64,000 nt of DNA from Colletes latitarsis (GCF_051014445.1 NC_135143.1:9486001-9550000); one strand, 5' to 3'. Positions 40,131 through 54,600 are shown, numbered from the stretch's first letter. Notes: generated by a model not told the origin, from the sequence alone. Numbers and translations: made by a program.

Positions 40131-41198
40131 GCAAAAGTGAAATGTTAAAATTTTATTTTGAAATTTAAAAGATATGGAAGGTTTGTAATATTTTCAATAG
40201 CCAAACCTATGAACTTTCGACGCGTTTTAAGGAAAACATTGTTTCTCAGAACTGTAACATGATATCTACGGAATTACTGAACCGATCGATCTAAAATTTC
40301 ATGTTCATATAAAGTAGATATCTGTTTATAGCCTCAAGCAGATTTATATGTTGATATCTTTAAATCTTCGATGTTCGCAGCCTTTCCTGAGGTGAAACAA
40401 AAGTGGAATAATGTAAATAATATGCTCATAATTTTGAAATAATGGATTTAGTTTGGCAATAATAGATTGTATGCTTTCTTCTTACTCCATAACTTTCACG
40501 AACCCGTACTTTACATGTTATGCTCTGAATCATATTTTCTATACGTGCTTCATCACAGAGGAAGTAAAACTAGTCTCGTTTATTAAGAGGAACGATGATG
40601 ATGTATGATTGTACTGATACGGTTAAAGAAATCATAATGCGATGTAGGAGTCGCGATAACTTTTACAAAACTGTCGATTTAATCTTCATAATAATTGTAA
40701 CGCGTACGTGAAATAAATGTAAAATATTTTCTATAAACCTACGTTTATAAAAACATAATCGTGCAAAATAAAACTGCACTATTACATTTTTACAAGCTAT
40801 ATAATTAATTGTATTTGATTGTTGTCTGTCCTTTTCTACAAAGCCACATTTGCGTTGACGATTCTATGAGACATTTTCTACATTTCTATTAATTAAATCA
40901 ATTATGCTAATAAGGAACCTTTTACGTCGATTTCGATTCAAACTTAACATGTTTTTACATCGTACGCATTTACGTATAATTATAATTATAAAAATTAAAC
41001 GAACACTCAGAGGAAAAGCTTCTCACAATTTCGTAATCATATGCCTTTACTAAAGGGAACATGCGTTAAATAAATAAATAAATTGTAACGTGCATGGGGT
41101 TGTTGTACCTGTCGTATGGCGCGATTGTGTTGGTTGGCGGTACAATGCTGCTATAAAAACTGACGTACTGCAAATATGACGAACGACAGGGTGAAAGG

Positions 41199-41235
41199 TA
41201 CACTGCCGCGCAAAAGTTTGTAGCACGCTCTGACT
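41199..41235 (+). mobile_element. Tc1/mariner-like terminal repeat fragment
   Basis: TA followed by CACTGCCGCGCAAAAGTTTG, which resembles a Tc1-like terminal inverted repeat. A weaker, directly repeated relative (CACGGCTAGAAAAGTTTGC) lies about 500 bp downstream near 41,708. No transposase frame is preserved between them. Confidence 0.35.
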
Positions 41236-44200
41236 TTTTAAATAAATTAATTTATTTGCATAAATACGCGAACGTTTCGCTGAAAATATTTTCCTTACAT
41301 ATTAAGGGTGACAACAAAATCAATATTTTTTCAATTACGATTTCTTGGAGTTCAACCTTTCAAAAATGTGCTCCCAAAATATTGTTGCAACGGATTGAAG
41401 ATGCATTGTTGCGGCAACATAAAGGCTGTTCCGCAACGATGTGAAGCTGCCCTTTCGAACGAGCGGAAGCGAGATCACGTGTTTTCCGGTTGCTAAAGGA
41501 ACTGGGAATGATTTGAAAGAAAGTATCGCGAGAGTCCTCGAAGTGGACGGTCGTTCTATTTGTGTATCAACAAAGTTATAAGTTGTGTGTTACGTTATAT
41601 TTTGTGTGTTATTATGAGTTTATTGAGAAACACCTCGTCCCGGCGTAACAATATTATACCAGAGTCAACAAAAAATAACCAAGATGTAAAAATTTGAATA
41701 GAACGGTGCACGGCTAGAAAAGTTTGCAAGAACTAGAAATTTTAAAACGTATGCCGACGATAAACGTTACGACACCATTCGATCAATATATGAAGATGTA
41801 TTAGAAAGATTCTTAGACGCGTATCCACTGCGAGACGAATGTATACGGACAGATACTTATGTTGCAATACTTTGAATTGAAATAACCACGTATACATATA
41901 CATGCAATGAACATCATTTTTTTTGTTATTAAACGAACAAATGGAATGAAACTGCACAAACAATTGATATTAAGTATAATGCAGAGTGCTTTCACAATTT
42001 TTTTACAATTTTATTGAAAAATCGCGCACAATACGATTACAAGTAATCCACCTACATTATAAAATAATCTGTAAAAGGAAAGCATACAGTTAATATTGTA
42101 ATGACAATATAACTGATGTCTATTCGAAATAATATGGCGCGTATGTATGGGCGAATAAATTTTAACAAAAATATAGATTTTTTAATAACGCACAAAACAT
42201 GAGTGACAGAAGTATTCTGTTTAAAATTGTTTGTCAGAATACATTTATCCGGTACTGTACATAAAATAATAATGAAAGTTTAAATTCATTAATTTAGATC
42301 TTCGCATCAAACCACCGGCACTGCGGAAAAGAAGCAATGGGAACTGTTCAGCAGTTTCCACACACGATGACAAACTTCATTCAATTATAAGAATATTATT
42401 TTTCATCGAAAATCAGCATTGGCTGACAAGAAACAATATTTATCAATTTAAGAAACAAGGAACACGTTTGGAAATCTATTGAAACACGTGGAAATGTTTC
42501 AAATGTTCGAATAATCTTATTTACATAAATTTTTCATAAACGAAACAAGTTCCTTTTATGGCTTAAGAGTAGTAAATAAAAAATAATTTTCATAAATACA
42601 CTACACACGTTTAAAGTGCACGCAAGTTTGTTGACATAATTCTCTATGGTAGTCATTGTCATTTGACTACAGAAGAGAAAAACAAAATAATTTGTAAACT
42701 TTCCGTGCTTTTTTAAAAAATATTTAACGATATGCAATTTTCATCTTATATTATAGATCTATAGGTATCCTTTTAACACGAAAGAGTATAATGTTACTGT
42801 GCAACTTTGTTTCCATAAGGATGGGAAGGTGCTTCAAACGTTTGAATAGCAGCGTATATTTGTCCGTTTAGCGATCAATTGATACCATTATTTTCAGTTT
42901 TAAATTCGAAACAAAAGCGTCGAGTGCTGCAAAATACAAGACGGACAATCTATATCTTTTGAAAAGATACCTTTAACGTTATACAAGAGACACGAGCGCG
43001 ACGATTTATCATATGATGAATTGCACGTCGAGTTGCAACGATAGTCCGTAATATGGTAACATGAATATGTCATACGCCGTGATGTACAACAACTTCATAC
43101 AGATTACAATTATCGTTCCAGCAGTTGTATATAAAAAAAAAAAATTTTTACGACTTATCGTAAAATAAATCGATACGTTTTCTCGTTTTCGCTCGTTTCC
43201 GATCGAGTTTGCTTGCCAAATGTTACAAAACGTGTCGGTATTACAACGTTACCGTCAACAAAATACTTTTCGACGTCGCCGAGGTCATCGGCTAATTTGC
43301 GTCACAACGTTATCGCGGTACCTTGTCGTCGTGCGATGAATCGTTACGCCTTTGACCTGTTTAACGAACAGATTAGCTGCCAATCGCTCGACGAACGGAT
43401 CGGATCGATCGATCTATCGGTCCGTCGATCATCTAGCCCAGAAGCGACAAACTATGACCCGTGGATCGGATCCGGCATGCCATCTATTTTTCTTTCACAG
43501 ACCGCAAAATAAAAATAATTATTAAACAAATTTCACGTCAGAGTCATGAAATTGTTGTTTCAGTATCTACAGAATAGTATTAATGTGGCGCAGCTATGCC
43601 CATTCGTTTGCGTCGTGCCGTGGATGCATTTACGTCGATCAACCTCAATATTTGGCACTACCTACCCGTATCAAAAGTCATTTTCAAAGACGACAAACGC
43701 GAAATTTCGTTACAAGTCAGTCTCGCCCAATGTGCGTTTGTAATCAATTTTCATGACGAAAGATATTCATTCTGAAAGAAATATTTCATCGAAGATATAG
43801 GTATACAGTTACTCGTATTCGTATACTATAACGATCATTTACTATAAATCGAATACAAACCCTTAAATATCTGCTATGCCAGTTTCAGAAACAATGTCTT
43901 TATGAGAAACAAGTTTTTTTTATTTATAGTGTACCACCATTATAATGTACGAATACGAGTGGGAGTAACTGTATATACGAATCGGTAATATTACGGATAA
44001 TTTCCTGTGTGATCAGATCTCGTCCCGCGAGATCGAAAATCGTTATCGTGCGGTCCGTTCTTGAAAAAAGTTGTCTGTTCCCTGAATCCGGTCGCAGGAC
44101 AGAGCCATTTTGGCCGCTTTCGCGATATCGGTTACCCGTGCTTACCCGGTCCTCGTACGGTCCGTCGACAGAAATAGACGATACCCGCGGTAATAAATAT

Positions 44201-45588
44201 CTCCGTATTATAATTAAGCCGCGTCCGAGTGAGTGGGATACGCGTTATGTATGAGAGACACGTAGATGGATGGACGGTCGAATGTACACCGCTGTCGCGA
44301 CCGCGAAGGCGCTCGTGGCGGGGAGGAGACGCGGTGTTTGAGACACGACGAAGACGGAAAGACACAGAGAGTGTCGCGGAAACAGGGAAGGCTCTCTTCT
44401 CTCGTCGCGATCGCGATCGCGGCAACGATGGCGCGCTTAGCAACCGTAACTCGTCGTGGTTATCGGTAGTGGACAGTTATATCGACGCGGTTGGTTGGAA
44501 GCGTGCTTGGATGGCGCAGCATCGGCCAAGCTACGAAGCAGAGGAATGAGCGCGGCCTTGTCAACCCGTCCGCCACGTCCGTCGACTGCTCCTTGAGTGG
44601 CAGCGATTCATTCCGCTCTCCTTATTACACTCGCCGCACCGTTCCGCGCTCCTTCCACTTCGTTCCTTCGAGCCAAACCGATACCCACCGACGGAAACGC
44701 GACTTAAGGTCCATTTATATGCACGTCGACGGACCGAGCTAGGCTCAACCGCGCTCCCGGCTCGAAAAGAACCGAACAAGGTGTATTGCGCGAAGCTAAG
44801 AAATTGCAACTTGGATTGTCACAGCAACCAGAGCCCCCATTTGCTCCGTCTAACCTCGTATCTGGCTCTTCGACAGCCTCCACCTTTAGATTCTTGACAA
44901 CGCGTTTCTTATTTCGTTTGTTCGTCATGCTATTCGACCAATAAGAACAAAGGAAGTAGGTCTATAAGTAAGGGTTTACGCTAGAACCAATCGAGTTGGC
45001 AATTTTTTCAGGTGGCAACTTTTCAGCTTTATGCAGTACCGGCAACGACGGTGCGTTGATAAAAAATCATTCGTTAATAGTCATCGCCAAGTTGTATATC
45101 AAAACTGATGCGCAAAATTATGTTAGTTGGTAGAGCATCGAGAACAACGACATACGGTATTTATTCGTTAAAAATCCGACTCGATCTACGTTATAAGAAC
45201 TCGGCGTTTTCTCCACACATTTCTGATTCGCTTCAGTCCTGCGAAGACAAGGGTAAGATAAAGTGGGAACGAGTCAAAGGTACTAAAAACGAGGGAATAA
45301 CGGTTCGAGACAGATGATGCATCTCGCTTTTAGTTCTTCTGATCGCTTTCGTTCCATCCTTGGGCAAGAAAGAATCAGGAGACGATAGCTTGGAAACTCG
45401 AAATCGTATTCTTTGTATGCTTGCGTTAGTTGTTCATTTTTTCTTCGTGGAATTGTACGCAAACGCGTTAAAATATAGAATTTTGTCGAAGTTTCGAAGG
45501 ACGCAAAAAGTTCATCGACTAAACCTTCATCTTGAAAGTCGGTATCGAAGCCAAATTGAAGAGATTTGTATCTAAAGTGTGTCAAGAC

Positions 45589-45800
45589 CTCTCGCACTCG
45601 CCAGCAGAGGGCTAGGCTCTCTCGCAAGTACTCGACCGTCCACCTATTCCTGTATATACACTCCTCGACCAACAATCGAATGTCTTGAACGTCTAACAGG
45701 CTCAGGACGAAACGTCTCCTCTTTCCTTTTTCTTTCTTCCTCGTTTACTTCTTCCTATAACAACAAGCCACCGCCACAGAGAGCAACACTCTCCCAGTGG
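45589..45800 (+). repeat. Dispersed repeat family A, copy 3
   Basis: Longest uninterrupted copy. It shares its first 40 bases with copy 2 and its later parts with copy 1. It also contains CCAGCAGAGGGC at 45601-45612, in the same orientation as in copy 2. Confidence 0.6.
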
Positions 45801-48800
45801 ACACGCCGAGCGCACAATAATATTGCGACGCTCCGGTGCCGTCGGCCGAACGCAAAGTGTTAATTTTCGATTTGCATATCTTACCGTAGTGACGACGCGT
45901 AATTGAAAAGACAAAAAAAGAAAAACTTGATATTTCTCGTACCGGAATGAATCAACGATTAATCAAAGTCGCGCGGTGGTGTATGCAAACGTATTTAACT
46001 AGAAAACGAGATTATTAATCGATCGGTGAGCGCGCGAGATCTCGATCGCGATAAAACAGGAGAAGAGAGATCGCGGAGGAAAAAGTGCAAGGACATCCAG
46101 TTCTCCACCAACGCGTGGCCTAATTACTTGGTCGTCTTCTTGGTCGTGGTCGTTCGCGCGGTCGTGGTCGTCGGTGGCAAGCCCGGAAGGACGAAATCAA
46201 CTGCGGTCGAGGAATGTCAGCCCTAGTAGTTCCCCGCAGTCGGTCGTACACATTTTCCCCGTCTGTCCCCGGCCGCGCAGTTCGGCCAGCAGCCACAGCC
46301 GGCTAATATCTCGTTCTTTTGTTGCGTTTCGCGACAATTCGCCTGCCTACGCTCGCAACAAATTTCGGGCTGATTATTCGGGGCGGTGGAGTGACGTCGG
46401 TTCGCTGGATTAAAATGCTGCTAGTAGGACTACACGCGGAAACACCAAGGGGGGAGAGAACACCGACGGAACAGGAGAGAGAGCACGCGAAATGTTACCC
46501 TCGGGGAGTAAAGTTGCATCTTCCTTCATTCCTTCCTTCCTACTTCGCTCCCGTTCACCCTCGCATCATTCCTTCCATCGCGTTTTCACTCGCGCGCGAT
46601 ATTCTCTTTCTTCGTTCCCGCGTTTCGTTTACGGAATACCCGGTTCGCGGATGAGCGGGTTTCTTCTCGTGGAACGCGAAACGGTTGCGATTTTTCCGAT
46701 CGAGACTATCCTACGCGTCAGGCTTTGTCCGTTATTCGAGTAACTTGAAGTTTAATCTTTGTTTATTTAACGGATCCTTTTGCATAGAAATATTAGATGT
46801 CACGTCCCTGATCTAGAGTACACGACCCTGACATTCTAAGAATGTTATCGTAATTGTAACACGTTATTAAATTTACGGAAAGTTAATCTTTTTCTGCGAT
46901 TAATATCTACGGTCTTCCGCAAAAATAAGTTTTTACCTGCATGGTTATCGTACAAACCTTTAGTTTATCGTAGGACGTCGTTGCGTAACAGTGCCACTTT
47001 CGAGTTCAACTTCTAAATTACTTACTTAATTTGTACAATTTACTCAAGGAAATCGGTAGATTAAGGAAAATTGTTGTCTAATTGGACATTCAAGAGAGAG
47101 TCTAGCACACGGAAACGCAGAGTTACAGAAAAATCTGCATTAGGTGGATCCCGCGACAATTATAATGAAAGATTAATTAAAATGATAGACTAGGCGAAAT
47201 CAATAGATGTCTAGTACGCTATGTGGTTTTGAAGTGGCAATGCAGAGTCGTTCCAAACCTTACTGTCATCAGTGACTCGGAAAAAAAACGTGGAGAATAT
47301 GTACACCCGGTGGTAAAATATCTGGCTATACTACTTGGAGACGTATGCATAAATGTACAAGAATAGCTTCTAATTTTAACCTCTTTTATACTTATATAAA
47401 GATTCCTCTTACATATGAAATGAAAACACATGTTTTTGCGTAAGAAAATAGTTTGAGGAAGGTAAACTGTGTAATCTTAGAACATCATGAAAATAGAATT
47501 GATATCGAGAAGACGTATCAAATAATCGTGGTCTTTTTTTAGATTATGGAGTCATACTATGATACCGAAAACCACAACGAAATTAATTTGGGGAATGTTT
47601 AAAATTATTTCAAAGAAATACTAAAAATAACATGTGTGAATACCAATTTAATAAAATATTTAAATTTCTCTGAATCTAAAAATTTGTATTGGCGAGCATT
47701 CTTCGTCGTAACAAAAGAAGCCCAGTCCAGCTATACTAAATTAAAATTATATCAATGAATATAACGTAAATATTATCAAATATATTATAGTTAAATTCTT
47801 TATCGCATAAAATAGATGTCAGTCTTCCCGGCGAGACTACACGCGAGACAAATCAGTTCGGTACGCGTGGTGCGATCGACGAGATTAGCAGTTTTACGAT
47901 CTAATCGAACTTGTTGCGAGAAACGTGCAGTGCACGTGCGACTAATCTCCTACTTATTTACACGAAGCTGCTGCATCAAAACAAAAACTTTGCACTTTCG
48001 TTACAAACTATAACTTCCCTACAGCTCCTTCGGATCATTTGCCTAGTCTTATTTCAAATACTTGTTCAAACTTTAAGATCCCTAAAGAGACACGGTGTAG
48101 CAAAGGAACTTTCGCATTTCAAAATGACTCTGAAATCTTTTATTTCGTTAAACTTGTTTCTCAATTAAACAGGATTAAAGTTTCGTCCACTATAGATGAA
48201 AGTACAAAGTAACTTGACCACTTTAGCTAGATATTATGACTGTCACTTAAAAAAGAAGAGCTAAATATATTATGAAATTTTTGGGAGAAAAAGTGGCTAC
48301 GTCGAATCGTTTATGTTTGCCTTATTATTATTACAGGACCACCCAGTTTATAAGAAGTAAATCTAAGAAATTTATATGTTTTTTCTATGATTTGTTATTC
48401 GTCGAGCGATATTGGTACCTTGGTTGAATAGAGTTTGGCAACCAGAGAATAGAGGACGTCGAGGCGAACGTGTTGGTGGAAATGCGTGCACGCGCGCGTT
48501 CGTACAGCGAGTCATTTCGTCGTTAACCTCATTCCCATCGCGTTTACGAATACAATACGATCGTTTCGCGCCACGCACACAATAGACGCGGCTCCGGCTT
48601 ATCGTCCAAGACCGCTCGCGGAAGCGCCAAGCGAAAGGTTAATCCGAATCGATCGTTCTTTGAATCGCGGAGAGAAATAAATTATGCTCGGCGCATTGTA
48701 CTTTGAAATTATCCGTTCATTTGTATATCTCGACTTGTACGCGCACGGGATAACGATCTCAGCTTTTCCTTTCCGCCTTCTCTTCCTCTTCAGAACAAAA

Positions 48801-49123
48801 CAAGACCACTCTCGCAAAATCAACGCCGATCGTACGCTCTGGTACAGTGAATCCTTTCAAACTGTCACCATTTTTCTCTTCCACGGTGTCGCTAAGTTAT
48901 CCCTACCACTTCCTGGAATTGCTAGCTCGGAACGAGCCTCGGCGTTATCTTCGATACGTGGCCGGCAGTGACTCGAATATCTAATGAGAGGACTGCTGAT
49001 TTTATGTATTTAGTATTTACGACGTTTACGAATATGAGAAACATACAGAATATACGCGCTCGCGTGGAATAAAATATTAATAGAATTTTATTTACTTTTT
49101 TACGTCTTCTCCGCGTTAGTATA

Positions 49124-50687
49124 CAGGGTGTTCGACCACCCCTGGGAAAAATTTTAATGGGGGATTCTAGAGGCCAAAATAAGACGGAAATCAAGAATAC
49201 TAATTTGTTGATGGAGGCTTCGTTAAAAAGTTATTAATGTTTAAAGTTTCGCCAGTACTGAATTTTTTTTTTAGAAAGTGGGTAGGATTTCGCGAGTAGG
49301 TCTATTCACCAAAAATTATTGTAATTGACCCCCGCAACTGAAAATAATTTTTCCAGAACGTTTTGAAACATTACAATTTCGCCGAAAAATTTAGGCACCT
49401 ACCCCCTGTCGATTTTCCTTAAAAATTCGTTTTTGATTTTTAATAATTTCGCTTGACGTCTTACAGAAAAGTTGTTTAATACTTTTTTGTAGGTACCTAT
49501 AGGCTCTACATCAGAAAAAAGTTTCATTGAAATATATTCACTATTATAGGAGTTATGGCTGTTTGAAAATTGAACCATTTTTATGGGGTTTTTCTCATTT
49601 TACGGTATTAAGGAACAACTTTTCGAATATTTTTATAATTGCTACATATTCTATACTAAAATACGCGGCGTTTGGCTTTTTGAACATTAAAATCGGCCAA
49701 TCCGTTCAGAAGTTATGGTGTTTTAAAGATTCGCATGAAATATACGGGAAGTATTTCTGGACTGAAATTATATTTTCGGTAAGGAATTTTTTTCTTGAAA
49801 ATCGTTAGGATTTCGAGGGTATGTCTATTGACCAAAAATGATTATAATCGACCCCCGCAACCGAAAATAATTTTTCCAGAACGTTTTGAAACATTTCAAT
49901 TTCGCCGAAAAATTTAGGCACCTACCCCCTGTCGATTTTCCTTAAAAATTCGTTTTTGATTTTTAATAATTTCGCTTGGCGTCTTACAGAAAAGTTGTTT
50001 AATACTTTTTTGTAGGTACCTATGGGCTCTACATAAAAAAAAAGTTTCATTGAAATATATTCACTATTATAGGAGTTATGGCTGTTTGAAAATTGAACCA
50101 TTTTTATGGGGTTTTTCTCATTTTACGGTATTAAGGAACAACTTTTCGAATATTTTTATAATTGCTACATATTTTGCACTAAAATACGCGGCGTTTGGCT
50201 TTTTGAACATTAAAATCGTCCAATCCGTTCAGAAGTTATGGTGTTTTAAAGATTCGCATGAAATATACGGGAAGCATTTCTGGCCTGAAATTACATTTTC
50301 GGTAAGGAATTTTTTTCTCGAAAATGGTTAGGATTTCGAGGGTATGTCTATTGACCAAAAATGATTATAATTGTTCCCTACAACCGAAAATAATTTTTTT
50401 AGTACGATTTGAAATTTTTTAATTTTGACGAATAATTTCACACCTACCCGAATTTTTTTCTCGTAGGAGGATAGGATTTCGGGGATATGTCTATTCACCA
50501 AAAATGATTATAATTGTTCCCCGCAACCGGAAATAATTGTTTTAGAACGATTTGAAATTTTTTAATTTAATTGTTAATAACTTTTTAACGAAGCCTCCAT
50601 CAACAAATTAGTATTCTTGATTTTCGTCTTATTTTGGCCTCTAGAATGTCCCATTAAAATTTTTCCCAGGAGTGGCCAAACACTCTG
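49124..50687. mobile_element. 1.56-kb inverted-repeat element with internal tandem repeats (family C)
   Basis: Inverted repeats of 114 bp at 49124-49237 and 50574-50687, with about seven mismatches. Ends are CAGGGTGTTCGACC and, reversed, CAGAGTGTTTGGCC. TA lies directly outside each end (49122-49123 and 50688-50689), as in Tc1/mariner-type insertion. The interior is a tandem array: two near-identical units about 523 bp apart and a shorter third and fourth partial unit, each with GGATTTCG...TATGTCTATT and CACCTACCCCCTGTCG. No transposase frame is present, and the similar 93-aa frames in the two units look incidental. Non-autonomous foldback-like element. Confidence 0.8.
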
Positions 50688-51330
50688 TATAATATAAATT
50701 TTTATAGCTAGTTGTGAAACTAGTTTGATAGGATCGACGAAGATTTTGAAAAATTGATAATCCGATTGGTTCCGTTGTAAAGCGAACGCTATACGTTTTA
50801 GCGCATACTTTCACTAAAATTACTCTGTAACTGTAACATGTACGCTCGATGACATTGACATTTGGTCAGAATTCACCGTGCTTTATCGCGTCGAAAGGCG
50901 AACGAACGTAAATTGAAAACTGTTGGCGAAAAGGACGGGCGATTATTGCCGACGAAGACGCGATATCGCGCGACGAGGAGGTCGGTTCCGGGAGCCAAAG
51001 TACGTCGGAAGCTCGTGAAAGGCGAAGATGGGCCGAGAGGCTGCCGTTGGTGCGTTTTACGGCGGCATTAAGCATCGCTTAACGACTCACGCAAAGTGCT
51101 CCTTTCCCTCTCCTCTTCAACGTCCATGCGTGCGTGTGTCTCGCGTAACCTTTGCACCAACCCTACTGACCCACCCACGTATACCACGCCGGGAAAGGTG
51201 TTTCACACCCTACGACCAGTTACTTCACCGCAAACAGATTTTCGATTTTTCTAAAAGAATTGACTCTCAATCAATGTGACTAGAATCGATGAATTTTCAC
51301 CCACACGCTACAATTATAATATTATCGTTC

Positions 51331-51640
51331 AACGCGTTAACCACCAGACCAAAATCGTAAAATTATTTACGAGACCAAGATTTAAGACAATTGTAATCTA
51401 CATAATTTGAAATTCATCGGTCCCATTTAAATTTATTTCCTTTAATGCTTCAACTTGGAAATTAATTGGTTCAGTTCCATAGTGAAAGTGTTAAGTTGTA
51501 ATATTAAAAATAAAACTATATTCTCTTTAAGACACAAATTTATCTGCAGGAAAATTAAATAAAATTTAATTAATAAAACGAAATATCAAAATTTCTGTCG
51601 ATTGAATTTTCACTCATGGTACCTATTAAGGGTCGAAAAA
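51331..51640. repeat. Family B fragments (inverted end plus body)
   Basis: GCGTTAACCACCAGACCAAA at about 51,334 is an inverted family B end. About 51,490-51,640 matches the body of the 34-kb copy: ATTTATCTGCA, TTTAATTAATAAAACGA, GAATTTTCACTCATGGTACC. The two parts have opposite relative orientations, so the locus is rearranged or composite. Confidence 0.5.
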
Positions 51641-54600
51641 CAATTTTCGACGGTGGCAATATGGACTCCCAGTTAGGATTACCATCTCTGTCTTGTAAGA
51701 AAAAAGTACGAAAGACATTCTTTAAAAGAAGATAATGATTTGAGAAGGGCCAAAAGGAGAGCGTCTAATAAGTCGGTTTACCATCTCGAGAAGAGTAGAA
51801 GTACCCTTAAAAGAGCCCGATTAGTAATCCTACCTCTAGTGGACCACGCTGTTATTTCTCGGGGGCCACCAGTGAATGAGCTAAAAGGAAAGAGAAGGTA
51901 CAAGTTCTGTGTGGAACACGCAAAATATTATGATAATACTCTAGTATTTTTCCACGTGCTTACATTATTGTGACGAATACATTTTAATGACACGATGCTA
52001 GAAAAGAGGCTACTTTCCCAGGAAATACATAGAGGCCATTGAGATACAGGCCACCGGTTTAACTCAATTTGGAGCTTCCATCTGCTAGTTTTTTAATTGC
52101 TCGGCTGATCAATTGAAAAGTAATTTGATTCGTGAGCAATGAATCGGAACTTGAATAACTACTATTGGCGAACAATGATACAGAACGCGAGCTTGACGAA
52201 CGTGTCGCTTGACCTCTCGATGAAATTAGCTGGAATGTTGGGGAAGCGTTGGAATTCTTCTTCTATAAAGACACGACATACCCTCGAAAGCTTAAACGGT
52301 GGGTTTCCTTTCCGTTCGCTCGTTATCTTTTTAACCAGTTAGCCGTTGCGATTTAAATTAAGCGATGACGAGTAAACTCGTCGGATACAGAGTACGCGTG
52401 ACTGTTGTAATACAAAATTACGTTGCAATGAAATTACTATTATTTATTTACTTAACTTAAACATATATATTTGAGCTTTTGCTAAAACTGCAATTTAAAC
52501 AGCAAACTGTAACTAATTTTACGAGTATACTTGTAAGAGAAAACGTTGCCATTTCATCACGAGAAGTATACTCGTCAAAATTAGCTATTAGCCTTACAGA
52601 GTGCTCGTGTGTCGGACTTATCGAGGTACTAATAGGTGAAATATATGAAAATCGAAAGGAAGATCGTGATCGGGAGAAGTTTGGAAGCCGTACTCGAGAC
52701 GGGCAAAGGATATCGAGCGATCGTCGCGAGCGAGTGGATAACCGTCGACAAGGTACAAGTCTGGGTGCGTGCACCGGACAAACGCGGTCGTCGAGGGACA
52801 CGCGACTCCCGTCTCCGATAGTCCCTAGCAGAGGGTCGTGCCGGTCTCGACGATAACCCACGAATGACGTGACAAGCGAAATCCTGTATGCCAGGGTCCA
52901 GGCAGCCGCGGAATATCGGCGGACGTCTAAATGAACCGTTGTACTTTCTGCTTTGATTTCAAAGAGCGGGTCCCTAACAGCGGAGGAATATTCATTTAAA
53001 TATCTGTCGATACTCGAGCCCGACGCGAGGATTGCGGCGATGTCAGCGGCGGACTTATGTGCCCTTCGCGCGTTCTCCGTTCCCCCTTTTCCCCTCCGCC
53101 CAGTTTCCCCTTCCCTCTTTCTATTACCGTTCCATCCTACGGGTGCACGCGTACTACCTGTCTACCTGAGCGCGTTATATATCTATACACTCTTCTTGGC
53201 TGACGTCCGATCTCTGTCGCGGATACGTTCGATCCCGTACTTTGTCCTCGACGTCCACGCTCCCTTCGATCCCCGACTGCCTCGATCGTTCCACCCCCTC
53301 GTTTCTGCTTGCCCGCTCACGCGACTTTTCGTTTTCTTCGATTCGCCAACGGCCGCGTCGCGCCGGCCAACTCTCTCCCGATTGGACATCGCGAAAAATA
53401 CTCGACCACGTAACAGAGAAGGATGTTAAAAACATTCCCATTTTTTGCATAGCCTGGAAATTAAAAATTCATGCGGGATCTTTCTTCGGAGCCACCCCCC
53501 GAAAAATGATGATGATTTTTCGCAAAACTCGAGAAACGACAGTCGAAACACTAAACTTAGGAAAAAGAAAAACAAACTTAAAGCACAGACAAAATGTCAG
53601 TGAAGGTTTACATTATATATCAGGCAGTGCGTTCCAATCCGTTCGGTAATAAACTTGACGTACATTGCTTACGATTCCCTTGATCTGTTTTACGATTTGT
53701 TTCTATGCATAAAAATATTTTCAATGATAATAAATATTTCGAACAGTACTCCCGGTTCTGTACGAAAGATTTTAAAAATGTTTTGAAACATGCTATTATT
53801 GTCCAAAGTGTTAAGAAAGACCAACTTTATGTTTGAACGTTTGAGTGCTTTCAAAAATATTAAATAATAAATTCTGATTTATACTTTTAAACGCTCCTAA
53901 TTATTTATACATATTTATGTCATCGTATAAATCAGGTACGAATGATATAGATCTTTTTAATGCATCGCTAGCGATCCTCGAAAGGAATCTGCAACAAAAA
54001 ATGAAACTCGCAGATTACGAGGAACTTTCAGAAATTCTTTCGAGTCTTTGTTGCTCTTTACGATAAATTATACTGGACCACCAAAGATATTTTTTTTTAT
54101 CTACTCCTAAAAAAGTTTGGCCATCGCTGGACTAGACGAACCGCTAATGAAACCGCACCTTTCGACGAACGATCTTCCGTCCGATTTCGATCGAAGTCGA
54201 ACCATCGTCGACTTTCGTCCGCGAATCGAACTTGTCCATCGGCAACGTAAATCTTGCGCTCCTTGTCGACAAAGTGAAAGCTCGAGTCGCGTACCGTCTG
54301 CGTCGGTTCTTGTTGTTAGACCCTGGACAGCTATCGCGCGACCAGGTACCGAACATACGCGAATATAGATTATCGCGTCGAACCGAACAACGATTTCCCA
54401 TCAAAACGTTTCGCTGGATATCTGCGACAGAGAAGTCGTAAATCAGTCGCGGGCACATAAGAACGCGAGGCAGGGTCGCTTCGAATGGAAAGCGAGCGAA
54501 GGAAACGGCGGCTCGGTTCGACCATTATCGTTTCGTGAGTCCAAAAGACCAGAACCAGTTGCACCGATTACGTGCTCGCGTACGTCGATCCAGTCGCAGG

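Larger units (their letters stand above)
40131..49123. other. Intron 1 segment: AT-rich transposon-relic zone and CpG-rich block
   Basis: 40,131-43,190 is AT-rich with the Tc1-like end and no coding signal. 43,190-44,760 is mixed to CpG-rich. 45,589-45,800 is repeat family A copy 3. 46,020-46,740 is CpG-rich. 46,750-49,120 is mostly AT-rich with nothing recognised. Confidence 0.6.

Noticed and set aside
49527..50331. Two near-identical 93-aa frames in the 1.56-kb element
   Set aside because: Their similarity follows from the tandem DNA repeat. The peptide matches nothing I recognise, and the diverged 39-kb copy does not preserve it well.
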